Assembly (NCBI RefSeq): GCF_002086795.1
Contig: NZ_MVIM01000012.1
Span: forward strand, 62,001-126,000
DNA length: 64,000 bases
Origin: Mycolicibacterium tusciae
GTDB lineage: Bacteria > Actinomycetota > Actinomycetes > Mycobacteriales > Mycobacteriaceae
Reading direction: 5' to 3'
In this document: one piece after another, positions 50,911-58,754 of the stretch
How the letters are laid out: every line of letters begins with the position of its first letter
How positions within the stretch are numbered: position 1 is the first letter of the stretch
Notes under the pieces: model-generated
Told to the model about the DNA's origin: nothing
Databases searched by the model: none
The model's input: only the letters and a program-made list of their open reading frames with translations
Translations under genes and position numbers: made by a program

Positions 50911-52228
50911 GGCTTTGCGTCGCGGCGCACGCGGCGATCAATCGTCTGCGGCGGTGCGGCGCACCGTATTGCCCGGTGGCCTGCGCGTGGTCACCGAGTA
51001 CGTCCCGTCGGTGCATTCGGCATCGGTCGGGGTGTGGGTCGACGTCGGGTCCCGTGACGAGGGGCCCAGCGTGGCCGGTGCGGCGCACTTCCTGGAGCAT
51101 CTGCTGTTCAAGTCGACGCCGACGCGATCCGCGGTCGACATCGCGCAGGCGGTGGACGCTGTCGGTGGCGAGCTGAACGCGTTCACCGCCCGTGAGCACA
51201 CGTGCTACTACGCGCATGTGCTCGACACCGACCTCGAATTGGCCGTCGACCTGGTGGCCGACGTGGTGCTGCGGGGGCGTTGTGCCGCACACGATGTCGA
51301 GATCGAGCGTGCCGTCGTGCTCGAGGAGATCGCGATGCGCGACGACGATCCCGAGGACACCCTCGGTGACGTCTTCCTGTCGGCGATGTTCGGCGCGCAT
51401 CCTGTCGGGCGGCCGGTGATCGGCAGCGCGGAGTCGATCGCGTCCATGACCAGGACGCAACTGCATTCGTTCCACATGCGGCGCTATACGCCGGAGCGGA
51501 TGGTGGTGGCGGTCGCGGGAAATGTGGACCACCACGAGGTCGTGTCGCTGGTGCGTGAACACTTCGGTCCTCGCCTGGTGCGCGGCCGCAAGCCGGTGGC
51601 CCCGCGCAAGGGCACCGGTCGCGTTACGGGCCGGCCGACGCTGGAGATCGTCAACAAGGACGCCGAGCAGACCCATCTGTCGCTGGGCGTCCGGACCCCG
51701 GGCAGGCACTGGGAGCATCGGTGGGCGTTGTCGGTGCTCAACACCGCTTTGGGCGGTGGCCTGAGTTCCCGTCTGTTCCAACAGATTCGGGAAACGCGCG
51801 GGTTGGCGTACTCGGTCTACTCGACGGTGGACACGTTTTCCGACAGCGGTGCGCTGTCGATCTATGCCGCGTGCCTTCCCGAGCGTTTCGCAGAAGTCGT
51901 CCGGGTGACCGTCGATGTGCTCGAGGACGTGGCCCGTGATGGCATCACCGAGACCGAATACCGGATCGCGAAGGGCTCGATGCGCGGCGGACTGGTGCTC
52001 GGACTGGAGGATTCGGGTTCCCGGATGAACAGGATCGGGCGAAGCGAGCTGAACTATGGCGCGCATCGCACGATCGCCGACACCCTCTCCAGGATCGAAG
52101 CGGTAACGCTAGACGAGGTGAACACCGTCGCGCGCAAACTGCTGACCCGGCAATACGGTGGCGCAGTTCTCGGTCCGCAAACTTCGAAAAGGATGCTGCC
52201 ACAGCCGCTTCGGGACATCACGCGCTGA
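50873..52228 (+). CDS. pepR: M16-family zinc protease PepR (Rv2782c equivalent)
   Basis: A 451-residue pitrilysin-type protease. The inverted zinc motif is HFLEH (His72, Glu75, His76), with the distal Glu in VVLEEIAMRDDDPED. The C-terminal inactive half has the GGGLSSRLFQQIRETRGLAYSV segment. ATG 50873 gives the MPR start of the M. tuberculosis protein; ATG 50888 is an alternative. It overlaps pnp in another frame, implying coupled translation. Confidence 0.92.
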   Translation: MPRQQMPQQPRARALRRGARGDQSSAAVRRTVLPGGLRVVTEYVPSVHSASVGVWVDVGSRDEGPSVAGAAHFLEHLLFKSTPTRSAVDIAQAVDAVGGELNAFTAREHTCYYAHVLDTDLELAVDLVADVVLRGRCAAHDVEIERAVVLEEIAMRDDDPEDTLGDVFLSAMFGAHPVGRPVIGSAESIASMTRTQLHSFHMRRYTPERMVVAVAGNVDHHEVVSLVREHFGPRLVRGRKPVAPRKGTGRVTGRPTLEIVNKDAEQTHLSLGVRTPGRHWEHRWALSVLNTALGGGLSSRLFQQIRETRGLAYSVYSTVDTFSDSGALSIYAACLPERFAEVVRVTVDVLEDVARDGITETEYRIAKGSMRGGLVLGLEDSGSRMNRIGRSELNYGAHRTIADTLSRIEAVTLDEVNTVARKLLTRQYGGAVLGPQTSKRMLPQPLRDITR

Positions 52229-52233
52229 TCGCC

Positions 52234-52239
52234 TAGGCT
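52234..52239 (+). promoter_or_regulatory. -10 element for the beta-lactamase gene
   Basis: TAGGCT ends eight bases before ATG 52248, right after the pepR stop; GGGAG lies between. It indicates independent, probably constitutive expression. Confidence 0.5.
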
Positions 52240-52247
52240 GGGAGTCG

Positions 52248-53165
52248 ATGACTCGACTGAGGCGCTCCGGCGCCGACATCCAGCAACTGTCCAGACGAAA
52301 CGTTCTGCTCGGTGGGTTGACGCTCGCCGCGGTGGCCGCATCCTTGTCACGTACCGCGACGGCACAGCCGCCGCCGTCCATCGAGGCGTCCCTGCAGGGT
52401 CTCGAGCAACGCCACAACGCCGCTATCGGGCTGTTCGCTTCAAACCTGGTGTCAGACAAGACTGTTGCGCACCGCGCACAGGATCAGTTCGCCCTGTGTT
52501 CGGTGTTCAAGGGGTATGCCTCGGCGCGAGTATTGCAGATGGCTCAGCACGGTGAGCTCTCGCTCGACGACAGGATGTTCGTCGACCCGGCTCAGATCCT
52601 GCCGAATTCACCCGTCACCGGACCGCGCGCCGGCAGCGAGATGACGCTCGCCGAGCTGTGCCAGGCCACGCTGCAGCAGAGTGACAACGCCGCGGCGAAC
52701 CTGCTGCTCAGCAGGATCGGCGGGCCGCAGGCGATCACCGCGTTCGCGCGCAGCATCGGGGACCGGCAAACGCGTCTGGACCGCTGGGAGACAGAGCTGA
52801 ACTCGGCGATCCCGGGTGATCCGCGGGACACCAGCACACCAGAGTCGCTCGGTGTGGGTTATCGCGCGATGCTTGAGGGAGACGTCCTCGCGCCACCTCA
52901 ACGCCGCCTGCTCGAGGATTGGATGCGTGCCAATCAGACGTCGAGCATGCGGGCGGGGTTTCCGCCGGACTGGACCAGTGCCGACAAGACCGGCAGCGGG
53001 GACTACGGCACCACCAACGACGTCGGTGTCGCGTACGGGCCGGACGGCCAACGCGTGCTGCTCGCGCTCATGACGCGGTCGCAAGCCGATGATCCCCAAG
53101 CGGAGAACATGCGCCCGCTCATCGGGGAGATCACGGCGCTGGTGCTGCCGACGCTGCTCGCGTAA
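52248..53165 (+). CDS. bla: class A beta-lactamase (BlaF/BlaS type), TAT-exported
   Basis: A 305-residue serine beta-lactamase. The signal has the twin-arginine motif SRRNVLLGG and a likely cleavage after ATAQ near residue 40. Active-site motifs are all present: SVFK (SxxK), QSDNAA (SDN), RWETELN (omega-loop Glu, ExxLN) and DKTGSGD (KTG). M. tuberculosis BlaC has SDG in place of SDN, so the spectrum may differ. The position between pepR and ald is that of blaS in M. smegmatis. A strong terminator follows. Confidence 0.94.
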   Translation: MTRLRRSGADIQQLSRRNVLLGGLTLAAVAASLSRTATAQPPPSIEASLQGLEQRHNAAIGLFASNLVSDKTVAHRAQDQFALCSVFKGYASARVLQMAQHGELSLDDRMFVDPAQILPNSPVTGPRAGSEMTLAELCQATLQQSDNAAANLLLSRIGGPQAITAFARSIGDRQTRLDRWETELNSAIPGDPRDTSTPESLGVGYRAMLEGDVLAPPQRRLLEDWMRANQTSSMRAGFPPDWTSADKTGSGDYGTTNDVGVAYGPDGQRVLLALMTRSQADDPQAENMRPLIGEITALVLPTLLA

Positions 53166-53171
53166 ACGCCG

Positions 53172-53219
53172 CTGACCAGGACACCCGGTCCCCCCGGTAG
53201 TCCGGGTGTGCCTGGTCAG
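53172..53219 (+). terminator. strong terminator after the beta-lactamase gene
   Basis: CTGACCAGG (53172-53180) pairs with CCTGGTCAG (53211-53219), and ACACCCGG with CCGGGTGT inside, with one bulged G. This gives a stem of about 17 pairs without a U-tract. The rest of the gap to 53356 shows nothing further. Confidence 0.8.
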
Positions 53220-53356
53220 ACGACTGCTTACGGGGTGTGTGGAGCACCTGCAGCTGAACCAACGGTATCGGAGCCGCCCGCGGAACGAATCGGGTGAAAC
53301 CCTATGATTCCGACCTCAGGGACCCCTAAAACGCAGCAAAGTCGGCTTGGCACACT

Positions 53357-53776
53357 GTGAGCATGGATCCGGCCGCGTTGTGTCCCTGCGGTTCGGAACT
53401 GCTGTTCGGACGCTGTTGCCTACCGCTGCACCTGGGCGAAAGACAGGCCGAAACGGCCGAACAATTGATGCGGTCACGCTACAGCGCCTTTGCCGTCGAC
53501 AACCTCGACTATGTCTGGCAGACCTGGCACCCAAGGACACGACCCTCGGAGCTGACGCCGGAGGCCGCACTGACGTGGACCGGGCTCGAGATCGTGGACA
53601 CCGTCGACGGCCGCGCCGGCGATGATTCGGGCGAGGTCGAATTCCGTGCGCACTACCGACAGAACAGACGCTCAGGCCGATCTGCTCCTTGCGGCGCGGG
53701 GACGCTACATGAGCGGTCCCGCTTCGCCGTTAGAGCCCGTCGGTGGTTTTACATCGACGGGGAGTTGTTCGAGTGA
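53357..53776 (+). CDS. YchJ-family protein with SEC-C zinc motif (UPF0225)
   Basis: A 139-residue protein starting with the SEC-C zinc-binding motif CPCGSELLFGRCC, then QLMRSRYSAFAV and a C-terminal FYIDGEL. This is the whole YchJ/UPF0225 layout; role unknown. GTG 53357 and ATG 53363 are both possible starts. Its stop TGA 53774-53776 directly abuts the stop of the convergent ald gene, with no bases between. Confidence 0.86.
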   Translation: MSMDPAALCPCGSELLFGRCCLPLHLGERQAETAEQLMRSRYSAFAVDNLDYVWQTWHPRTRPSELTPEAALTWTGLEIVDTVDGRAGDDSGEVEFRAHYRQNRRSGRSAPCGAGTLHERSRFAVRARRWFYIDGELFE

Positions 53777-54892
53777 TCACGCCAGCAGTGCGGCCGGATC
53801 GGTGAAGGGCAGATCCAGATCGGTGGCGACCTGCTCGGAGAGCAGCGAGCCCTGGTGCGTCGACAGTCCCTTGGCCAGCGCCGGATCGGCCTCGCATGCG
53901 GCCTGCCAGCCCTTGTCGGCCAGCTTCAGCACATAGGGCATCGTGGCGTTGGTCAGCGCGTAGGTCGACGTGCGCGGAACCGCGCCCGGCATGTTGGCCA
54001 CGCAGTAGAACACGGTGTCGTGGACGGCGAAGGTCGGATCGTCGTGCGTGGTGGGCCGCGAATCTTCGAAGCACCCGCCCTGATCGATCGCGATATCGAC
54101 GAGCACCGCACCGGACTTCATGTGCGCCACAGTCGAATTCGTCACCAGCTTGGGCGCCTTGGCGCCAGGGACGAGCACCGCGCCGATGACCAGATCGGCC
54201 TCCTTGACCGCGTCCTCCAGATCGAGGGTGGAGGAGTAACGGGTCTCGATGGCGCCGCCGTACTCGGCGTCGATCTTGCGCAGGATGTTGATGTTGAGGT
54301 CGAACACGGTGACGTGCGCGCCCATGCCCCAGGCGACGGCGGCGGCGTTGTCGCCGGCCATGCCACCGCCGATGACCACGACCTTGGCCGGCGCGACGCC
54401 GGGGACGCCGCCCATCAGCACGCCACGACCACCTCGGGTTCGCATCAGGTGATATGCGCCGACCTGGGCGGCCAGTCGTCCCGCGACCTCGCTCATGGGG
54501 GCGAGCAGCGGCAGGGATCCGTCGGCCAGCTGGACGGTTTCGTAGGCGATCGACGTGGTGCCCGAGGCGAGCAGTGCGTCGGTGCACGGCTTGGAGGCGG
54601 CCAGGTGCAGGTAGGTGAACAGGGTCTGGCCCTCGCGCAGGCGCGAGTACTCGGCCTCGATCGGCTCCTTGACCTTGAGCAGCAGCTCGGACTCTGCCCA
54701 CACCTCGTCGACACTGGGGATCATCTGCGCGCCAGCGCGCTTGAAGTCGGCATCAGAGACCGCCGAGCCCTCGCCCGCGCCGGCCTGAATGAGCACCTCA
54801 TGGCCCCGCCGGACCAGCTCAGAGACACCGGCCGGGGTGATGGCCACACGGAATTCGTTGTTCTTGATCTCGGTCGGGATGCCGACGCGCAT
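53777..54892 (-). CDS. ald: alanine dehydrogenase
   Basis: A 371-residue NAD-dependent enzyme interconverting alanine and pyruvate plus ammonia; also able to reduce glyoxylate. The N-terminus RVGIPTEIKNNEFRVAITP binds substrate, HLAASKPC holds the catalytic-region Lys/His, and VVVIGGGMAGDNAA is the NAD motif. Length equals M. tuberculosis Ald (Rv2780). AGGAG lies six bases before ATG 54892. Divergent from its regulator gene aldR. Confidence 0.96.
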   Translation of the reverse strand: MRVGIPTEIKNNEFRVAITPAGVSELVRRGHEVLIQAGAGEGSAVSDADFKRAGAQMIPSVDEVWAESELLLKVKEPIEAEYSRLREGQTLFTYLHLAASKPCTDALLASGTTSIAYETVQLADGSLPLLAPMSEVAGRLAAQVGAYHLMRTRGGRGVLMGGVPGVAPAKVVVIGGGMAGDNAAAVAWGMGAHVTVFDLNINILRKIDAEYGGAIETRYSSTLDLEDAVKEADLVIGAVLVPGAKAPKLVTNSTVAHMKSGAVLVDIAIDQGGCFEDSRPTTHDDPTFAVHDTVFYCVANMPGAVPRTSTYALTNATMPYVLKLADKGWQAACEADPALAKGLSTHQGSLLSEQVATDLDLPFTDPAALLA

Positions 54893-54984
54893 GATCGCTC
54901 CTATAGTCGAACTTGCTTCCTAAAGTGTGAAGAACATTCGATCGAATGGCAATTGCTCCGCTGATAATTCGCTAAAATGCCGTA
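54893..54984. promoter_or_regulatory. ald/aldR intergenic control region
   Basis: An AT-rich 92-base gap. It holds the perfect palindrome CATTCGATCGAATG (54935-54948), a related AT-rich half-site near 54965 (TAATTCG), and a TAAAAT -10 (54973-54978) six bases before the aldR ATG. Lrp-type AldR proteins bind several such sites between ald and aldR. Confidence 0.6.
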
Positions 54985-55500
54985 ATGAACGAAGAACCAT
55001 CATCAAGCGTCGCGCGCCCACCGCGCTCGCCGAAGGATGTTCAGGCCGTCGACCTCGACGACATCGACCGGCGGATGCTGCTCACGCTCCATGGCGATGC
55101 GCGCATCTCCAACAGCGCCCTGGCCGACGTCGTCGGCATCGCCCCGTCGACCTGTCACGCGCGGCTGCGGCGGCTGCAGGACCTCGGGGTCATCCGGGGC
55201 TTCTACACCGACATCGATCCGGCGGCCATCGGTCTGACCATGCAGGCCATGATCTCGGTGAGCCTGCATTCCAATGCCCGCGGCAAGATCCACAGCTTCA
55301 TCGACCAGATCAGACGCAAGCCCCAAGTGATGGACGTCTACTTCCTGGCAGGAGCTGAGGACTTCATCCTGCACGTCGCCGCGCGCGACACCGACGACCT
55401 GCGGTCGTTTGTGGTGGAAAACCTCAACGCCGACACCGACGTGGCAGGAACGCAGACGTCGTTGATCTTCGAGCACCTGCGCGGCGCCTCCCCGCTCTGA
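54985..55500 (+). CDS. aldR: Lrp/AsnC-family regulator AldR (Rv2779c equivalent)
   Basis: A 171-residue regulator. The winged helix is ISNSALADVVGIAPSTCHARLRRL, and the C-terminal RAM ligand domain has VMDVYFLAGAEDFILHVAARDTDDLRSF. In mycobacteria AldR controls the divergent ald gene in response to alanine. The N-terminal 25 residues before the HTH are extended relative to Lrp. A leaderless-type -10 precedes the ATG. Confidence 0.93.
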   Translation: MNEEPSSSVARPPRSPKDVQAVDLDDIDRRMLLTLHGDARISNSALADVVGIAPSTCHARLRRLQDLGVIRGFYTDIDPAAIGLTMQAMISVSLHSNARGKIHSFIDQIRRKPQVMDVYFLAGAEDFILHVAARDTDDLRSFVVENLNADTDVAGTQTSLIFEHLRGASPL

Positions 55501-55509
55501 GTGACCAAC

Positions 55510-55515
55510 TAGGGT
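55510..55515 (+). promoter_or_regulatory. -10 element for dapB
   Basis: TAGGGT ends six bases before ATG 55522. Confidence 0.5.
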
Positions 55516-55521
55516 TGGCCC

Positions 55522-56256
55522 ATGCGAGTGGCGGTGCTGGGGTCCAAGGGCAAAGTCGGCGCGACGATGGTGCAGGCAGTCGAAGAGGCTGCGGACCTGA
55601 CGTTCACCGCGGGGGTCGACGCCGGTGATCCGCTGAGTGAACTGGTCGACTCGCGCACCGACGTCGTCATCGACTTCACGCATCCCGACGTCGTGATGGA
55701 CAACCTGAAATTCTTGATCGACAGCGGAATCCACGCGGTTGTCGGTACGACCGGCTTCACCGACGAGCGCATCAGCCGGGTCCAGCAGTGGCTGTCCGGC
55801 AAGCCGGATGTCGCGGTGCTCATCGCACCGAACTTCGCGATCGGCGCGGTTTTGTCGATGCACTTCGCGCAGCAGGCCGCCAAGTTCTTCGAGTCCGTCG
55901 AAGTCATCGAACTGCACCATCCGCACAAGGCCGACGCGCCGTCGGGCACGGCCGTCCGCACCGCCCGGCTGATCGCCGAGGCGCGCAAAGACCTTCCGCC
56001 CAATCCCGACGCGACGAGCACGGGCCTCGAGGGTGCCCGCGGTGCCGACGTCGATGGAGTTCCCGTGCACTCGGTCCGGTTGGCGGGACTCGTCGCGCAC
56101 CAGGAAGTGCTGTTCGGCACGCAGGGTGAGACGTTGACAATCCGGCACGACAGCACCGACCGCACGTCTTTCGTACCCGGCGTGCTGCTCGCGGTACGCA
56201 AGGTCGCCGAACGTCCCGGCCTCACTGTGGGTATTGAGCCGCTGCTCGACCTCTGA
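55522..56256 (+). CDS. dapB: 4-hydroxy-tetrahydrodipicolinate reductase
   Basis: A 244-residue enzyme of lysine and diaminopimelate synthesis. The NAD(P)-binding loop is VLGSKGKVGATM, VVGTTGFT and APNFAIGAVL follow, and the catalytic segment is ELHHPHKADAPSGTA (His pair and Lys). Nearly the same length as M. tuberculosis DapB. Its stop overlaps the next ATG (ATGA). Confidence 0.96.
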   Translation: MRVAVLGSKGKVGATMVQAVEEAADLTFTAGVDAGDPLSELVDSRTDVVIDFTHPDVVMDNLKFLIDSGIHAVVGTTGFTDERISRVQQWLSGKPDVAVLIAPNFAIGAVLSMHFAQQAAKFFESVEVIELHHPHKADAPSGTAVRTARLIAEARKDLPPNPDATSTGLEGARGADVDGVPVHSVRLAGLVAHQEVLFGTQGETLTIRHDSTDRTSFVPGVLLAVRKVAERPGLTVGIEPLLDL

Positions 56257-56720
56257 TGAGTGAGGAATCGCGAGCGCTGCGCATCCAGCTGCTGATCGGT
56301 TTCATGTGCGTAGCGCTCGTCGTCTATTTCTTTCTGCTCGGCCGGATCGCGTTGGCGTTCCTCACGTCTGGTGAACCCGCCGCAATCGGGCTCGGTGCCG
56401 CGCTGATGATCATGCCGCTGATCGGTATCTGGGTTCTGGTCAGCACGCTGCGGGCCGGGCTCGCTCACCAGCGGCTTGGCCGGATCGTCAAGGACGAGGG
56501 CATGGAACTCAACGTGAGCTCACTGCCGCGGATGGCTTCGGGACGGATCGAGCGCGAGGCCGCCGACGCGCTCTTCGCCACCGTGCGCGACGAGTTGGAG
56601 CAGGACCCGGACAACTGGCGTCATTGGTATCGGCTGGCCCGTGCCTACGACTACGCCGGCGATCGCAGCCGCGCGCGCGAAGCCATGAAGAAGGCTGTCG
56701 AGATGGAGGAGCAGGGTTGA
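56256..56720 (+). CDS. membrane protein with TPR-like C-terminus (Rv2772c equivalent)
   Basis: A 154-residue protein with two membrane helices (about residues 8-33 and 42-65). The cytoplasmic helical C-terminus contains DPDNWRHWYRLARAYDYAGDRSRAREAMKKA, one TPR-like unit. Role unknown; conserved after dapB in mycobacteria. Coupled to dapB by ATGA, and its stop overlaps the start of the flavodoxin-like gene. Confidence 0.8.
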   Translation: MSEESRALRIQLLIGFMCVALVVYFFLLGRIALAFLTSGEPAAIGLGAALMIMPLIGIWVLVSTLRAGLAHQRLGRIVKDEGMELNVSSLPRMASGRIEREAADALFATVRDELEQDPDNWRHWYRLARAYDYAGDRSRAREAMKKAVEMEEQG

Positions 56721-57184
56721 GCAATCCATCGAATAAAACATTGCTGATCGTCCATCACACACCGTCGCCTCATTGCCAGGAGATGTTCGAAGCCGTCGTA
56801 TCCGGCGCAGGCGACCCCGAGATCGAGGGCGTGGAGGTCGTGCGACGGCCGGCCCTCACCGTCTCGGCGACCGATGTACTCGAAGCGGACGGCTATCTGC
56901 TCGGCAGCCCCGCCAACCTCGGTTACATGAGCGGCGCTCTCAAGCACGCGTTCGACGTCATCTACTACCCGTGCCTCGACGCGACGCGTGGACGACCCTT
57001 CGGTCTGTACCTCCATGGCAACGAGGGCACCGAGGGCGCCCAAAACGGGGTGACCGCGATCACGACCGGCCTGGGCTGGACGAAGGCCGCCGAATACGTT
57101 GTCGTCTCGGGCAAACCGAGCAAAACCGATCTCGAATCGTGCTGGAACCTTGGCGCAACAGTCGCCGCTCGGCTGATGGAATAG
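56717..57184 (+). CDS. flavodoxin/NADPH-dependent FMN reductase-like protein (Rv2771c equivalent)
   Basis: A 155-residue flavodoxin-fold protein. The first strand is LLIVHHTPSPHCQEM, and the FMN loop YLLGSPANLGYMSGALKHAFD has the form shared by WrbA- and NADPH-FMN-reductase-type proteins. GLYLHGNEGTEGA is the second loop. TTG 56717 overlaps the previous stop TGA; no better start was found. Probably a flavin-dependent electron carrier or reductase. Confidence 0.82.
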   Translation: MSNPSNKTLLIVHHTPSPHCQEMFEAVVSGAGDPEIEGVEVVRRPALTVSATDVLEADGYLLGSPANLGYMSGALKHAFDVIYYPCLDATRGRPFGLYLHGNEGTEGAQNGVTAITTGLGWTKAAEYVVVSGKPSKTDLESCWNLGATVAARLME

Positions 57185-57317
57185 CCGGGGGCCGTGTCGC
57201 CGACCACCAATCAGCCGATTAGCGCGACTAGACGGCTGTATCACTGGCACTGTTCACGGTGGACGAGGTGGTCCGCCGGTGGCGAACCCGTCCCTGCGGC
57301 GGATGTGGAGAAAAGTT

Positions 57318-58091
57318 GTGACCCAAGGACCTGGACGTCTGCTCGGCAAGTCGGCGGTGATCACCGGGGCGGCGATGGGCATCGGGCGGGCGACCGCGGA
57401 GGTCTTTGCCCGTGAGGGCGCACGTCTGATCGTGACTGACATTCAACGCGAACCGCTGCTTGGGCTAGCCGATGAATTGCGCCGTAGCGGTGTCGAAGTC
57501 GAGACGGTCGTCGGCGACGTCTCGGTCGAGGAGGACGCGAGGCAGATGATCGCGGCCGCAATCGATCGCTTCGGCCGGCTCGACGTGCTCGTCGCCAACG
57601 CCGGCATCATCCCGCTCGGCGACGCGACAGAGGTGACGGCCGCCGCCTGGGACGAAGTCATGGCGATCGATGGGCGTGGCATGTTCCTCACCTGCAAATT
57701 CGCGATCGAAGCGATGGTGTCGAACGGTGGAGGTGCCATCGTGTGCCTCTCCTCGATCTCGGGACTGGCCGGCCAAAAACGTCAGGCGGCCTACGGGCCG
57801 GCCAAGTTCGTCGCTACCGGCCTGACCAAGCACCTGGCGGTCGAGTGGGCTGACCGCGGTATCAGGGTGAACGCCGTTGCGCCGGGGACGATTCGAACAG
57901 AGCGGGTCAACCGGCTTCCGGAGGAGCCGGGCGGCTCGGAATATCTCGCCGACATCGAGCGCATGCACCCGATGGGCCGACTTGGTGAACCGGCGGAGGT
58001 CGCCAACGCCATCGCCTTTCTGGCCTCCGACGAAGCTTCGTTCGTCACCGGCGCTGTGTTGCCCGTCGACGGGGGATTTCTGGCGCAATAG
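57318..58091 (+). CDS. SDR-family oxidoreductase
   Basis: A 257-residue classical SDR with cofactor motif TGAAMGIGRA, the Asp after strand 2 (VTDIQR) favouring NAD, NAG (VANAGII), catalytic Ser in SSIS, YGPAK and closing DGG. GGAGAAAA seven bases before GTG 57318 supports this start; GTG 57279 would add 13 residues. Substrate unknown. The gap before it (57185-57317) shows no other gene. Confidence 0.87.
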   Translation: MTQGPGRLLGKSAVITGAAMGIGRATAEVFAREGARLIVTDIQREPLLGLADELRRSGVEVETVVGDVSVEEDARQMIAAAIDRFGRLDVLVANAGIIPLGDATEVTAAAWDEVMAIDGRGMFLTCKFAIEAMVSNGGGAIVCLSSISGLAGQKRQAAYGPAKFVATGLTKHLAVEWADRGIRVNAVAPGTIRTERVNRLPEEPGGSEYLADIERMHPMGRLGEPAEVANAIAFLASDEASFVTGAVLPVDGGFLAQ

Positions 58092-58219
58092 CGCCCCACC
58101 CGGCCGCATCATGAAACAGTCCGGTGGCCGCCGGGGCGAACTACTATTGCCCCTCGACACGGACCGCTGGCGAAGCGCTCGCCGCAACACTTTTCACACG
58201 AATCGGAGGAGGACGAGCG

Positions 58220-58681
58220 ATGCCAGGGATAGCCGACATTGCGTTGGGTGCAGCGCCGATCGCCGGCGGTGCCCTGCTGGGTGCCGCTGCGGGCAGCTTC
58301 AAGGGCCCCGATGTTCGCGCCATGATCGCCAAGGACATGGACCTGCTGGAACGGATTCCGGACGACCAGCCGGAACTCAAAGAGCGCCTGAAAACGAGCA
58401 TCACGGAGCGCATCAACGATCTGGTCGAAGGGACGGAGCGCTCGCGGGCGTTACGCGAAGCCGCAGCGTCCTACAGCGGAAATTGGCGCGACATCGTGGT
58501 GTTCATCTGCGCCGTCCTGTTCACGATCGTCTGGTGGAACGTCAGCCACAGCCGTTCGAACTGGCTCGTGATGTTCATCGCGATGATCATCTTGTCCGTG
58601 GTCGCAGCCATCTATGCGGGCCGGGGGATTGCGCGCGCCATCGGCAGCTACCTACACAGAAACGACGAGAAGAATCAATAG
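58220..58681 (+). CDS. small membrane protein of unknown function
   Basis: A 153-residue protein with a Gly/Ala-rich N-terminal hydrophobic segment (ALGAAPIAGGALLGAAAG) and a charged helical middle (about residues 30-85). Two membrane helices follow (about 90-108 and 116-138), with a short basic tail. GGAGGAGGA precedes ATG 58220. Family not recognised. Confidence 0.7.
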   Translation: MPGIADIALGAAPIAGGALLGAAAGSFKGPDVRAMIAKDMDLLERIPDDQPELKERLKTSITERINDLVEGTERSRALREAAASYSGNWRDIVVFICAVLFTIVWWNVSHSRSNWLVMFIAMIILSVVAAIYAGRGIARAIGSYLHRNDEKNQ

Positions 58682-58754
58682 TCGCCGTGGTCATTGCGTG
58701 CTGCCCAGCAGCTACTGCATCAACTTCTCAATGCGCCAACCGGTTTGATCCACG

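Noticed and set aside
58682..58754. Attachment-site repeats flanking the 13E12 gene
   Set aside because: No direct repeat was found between the two flanks by eye.
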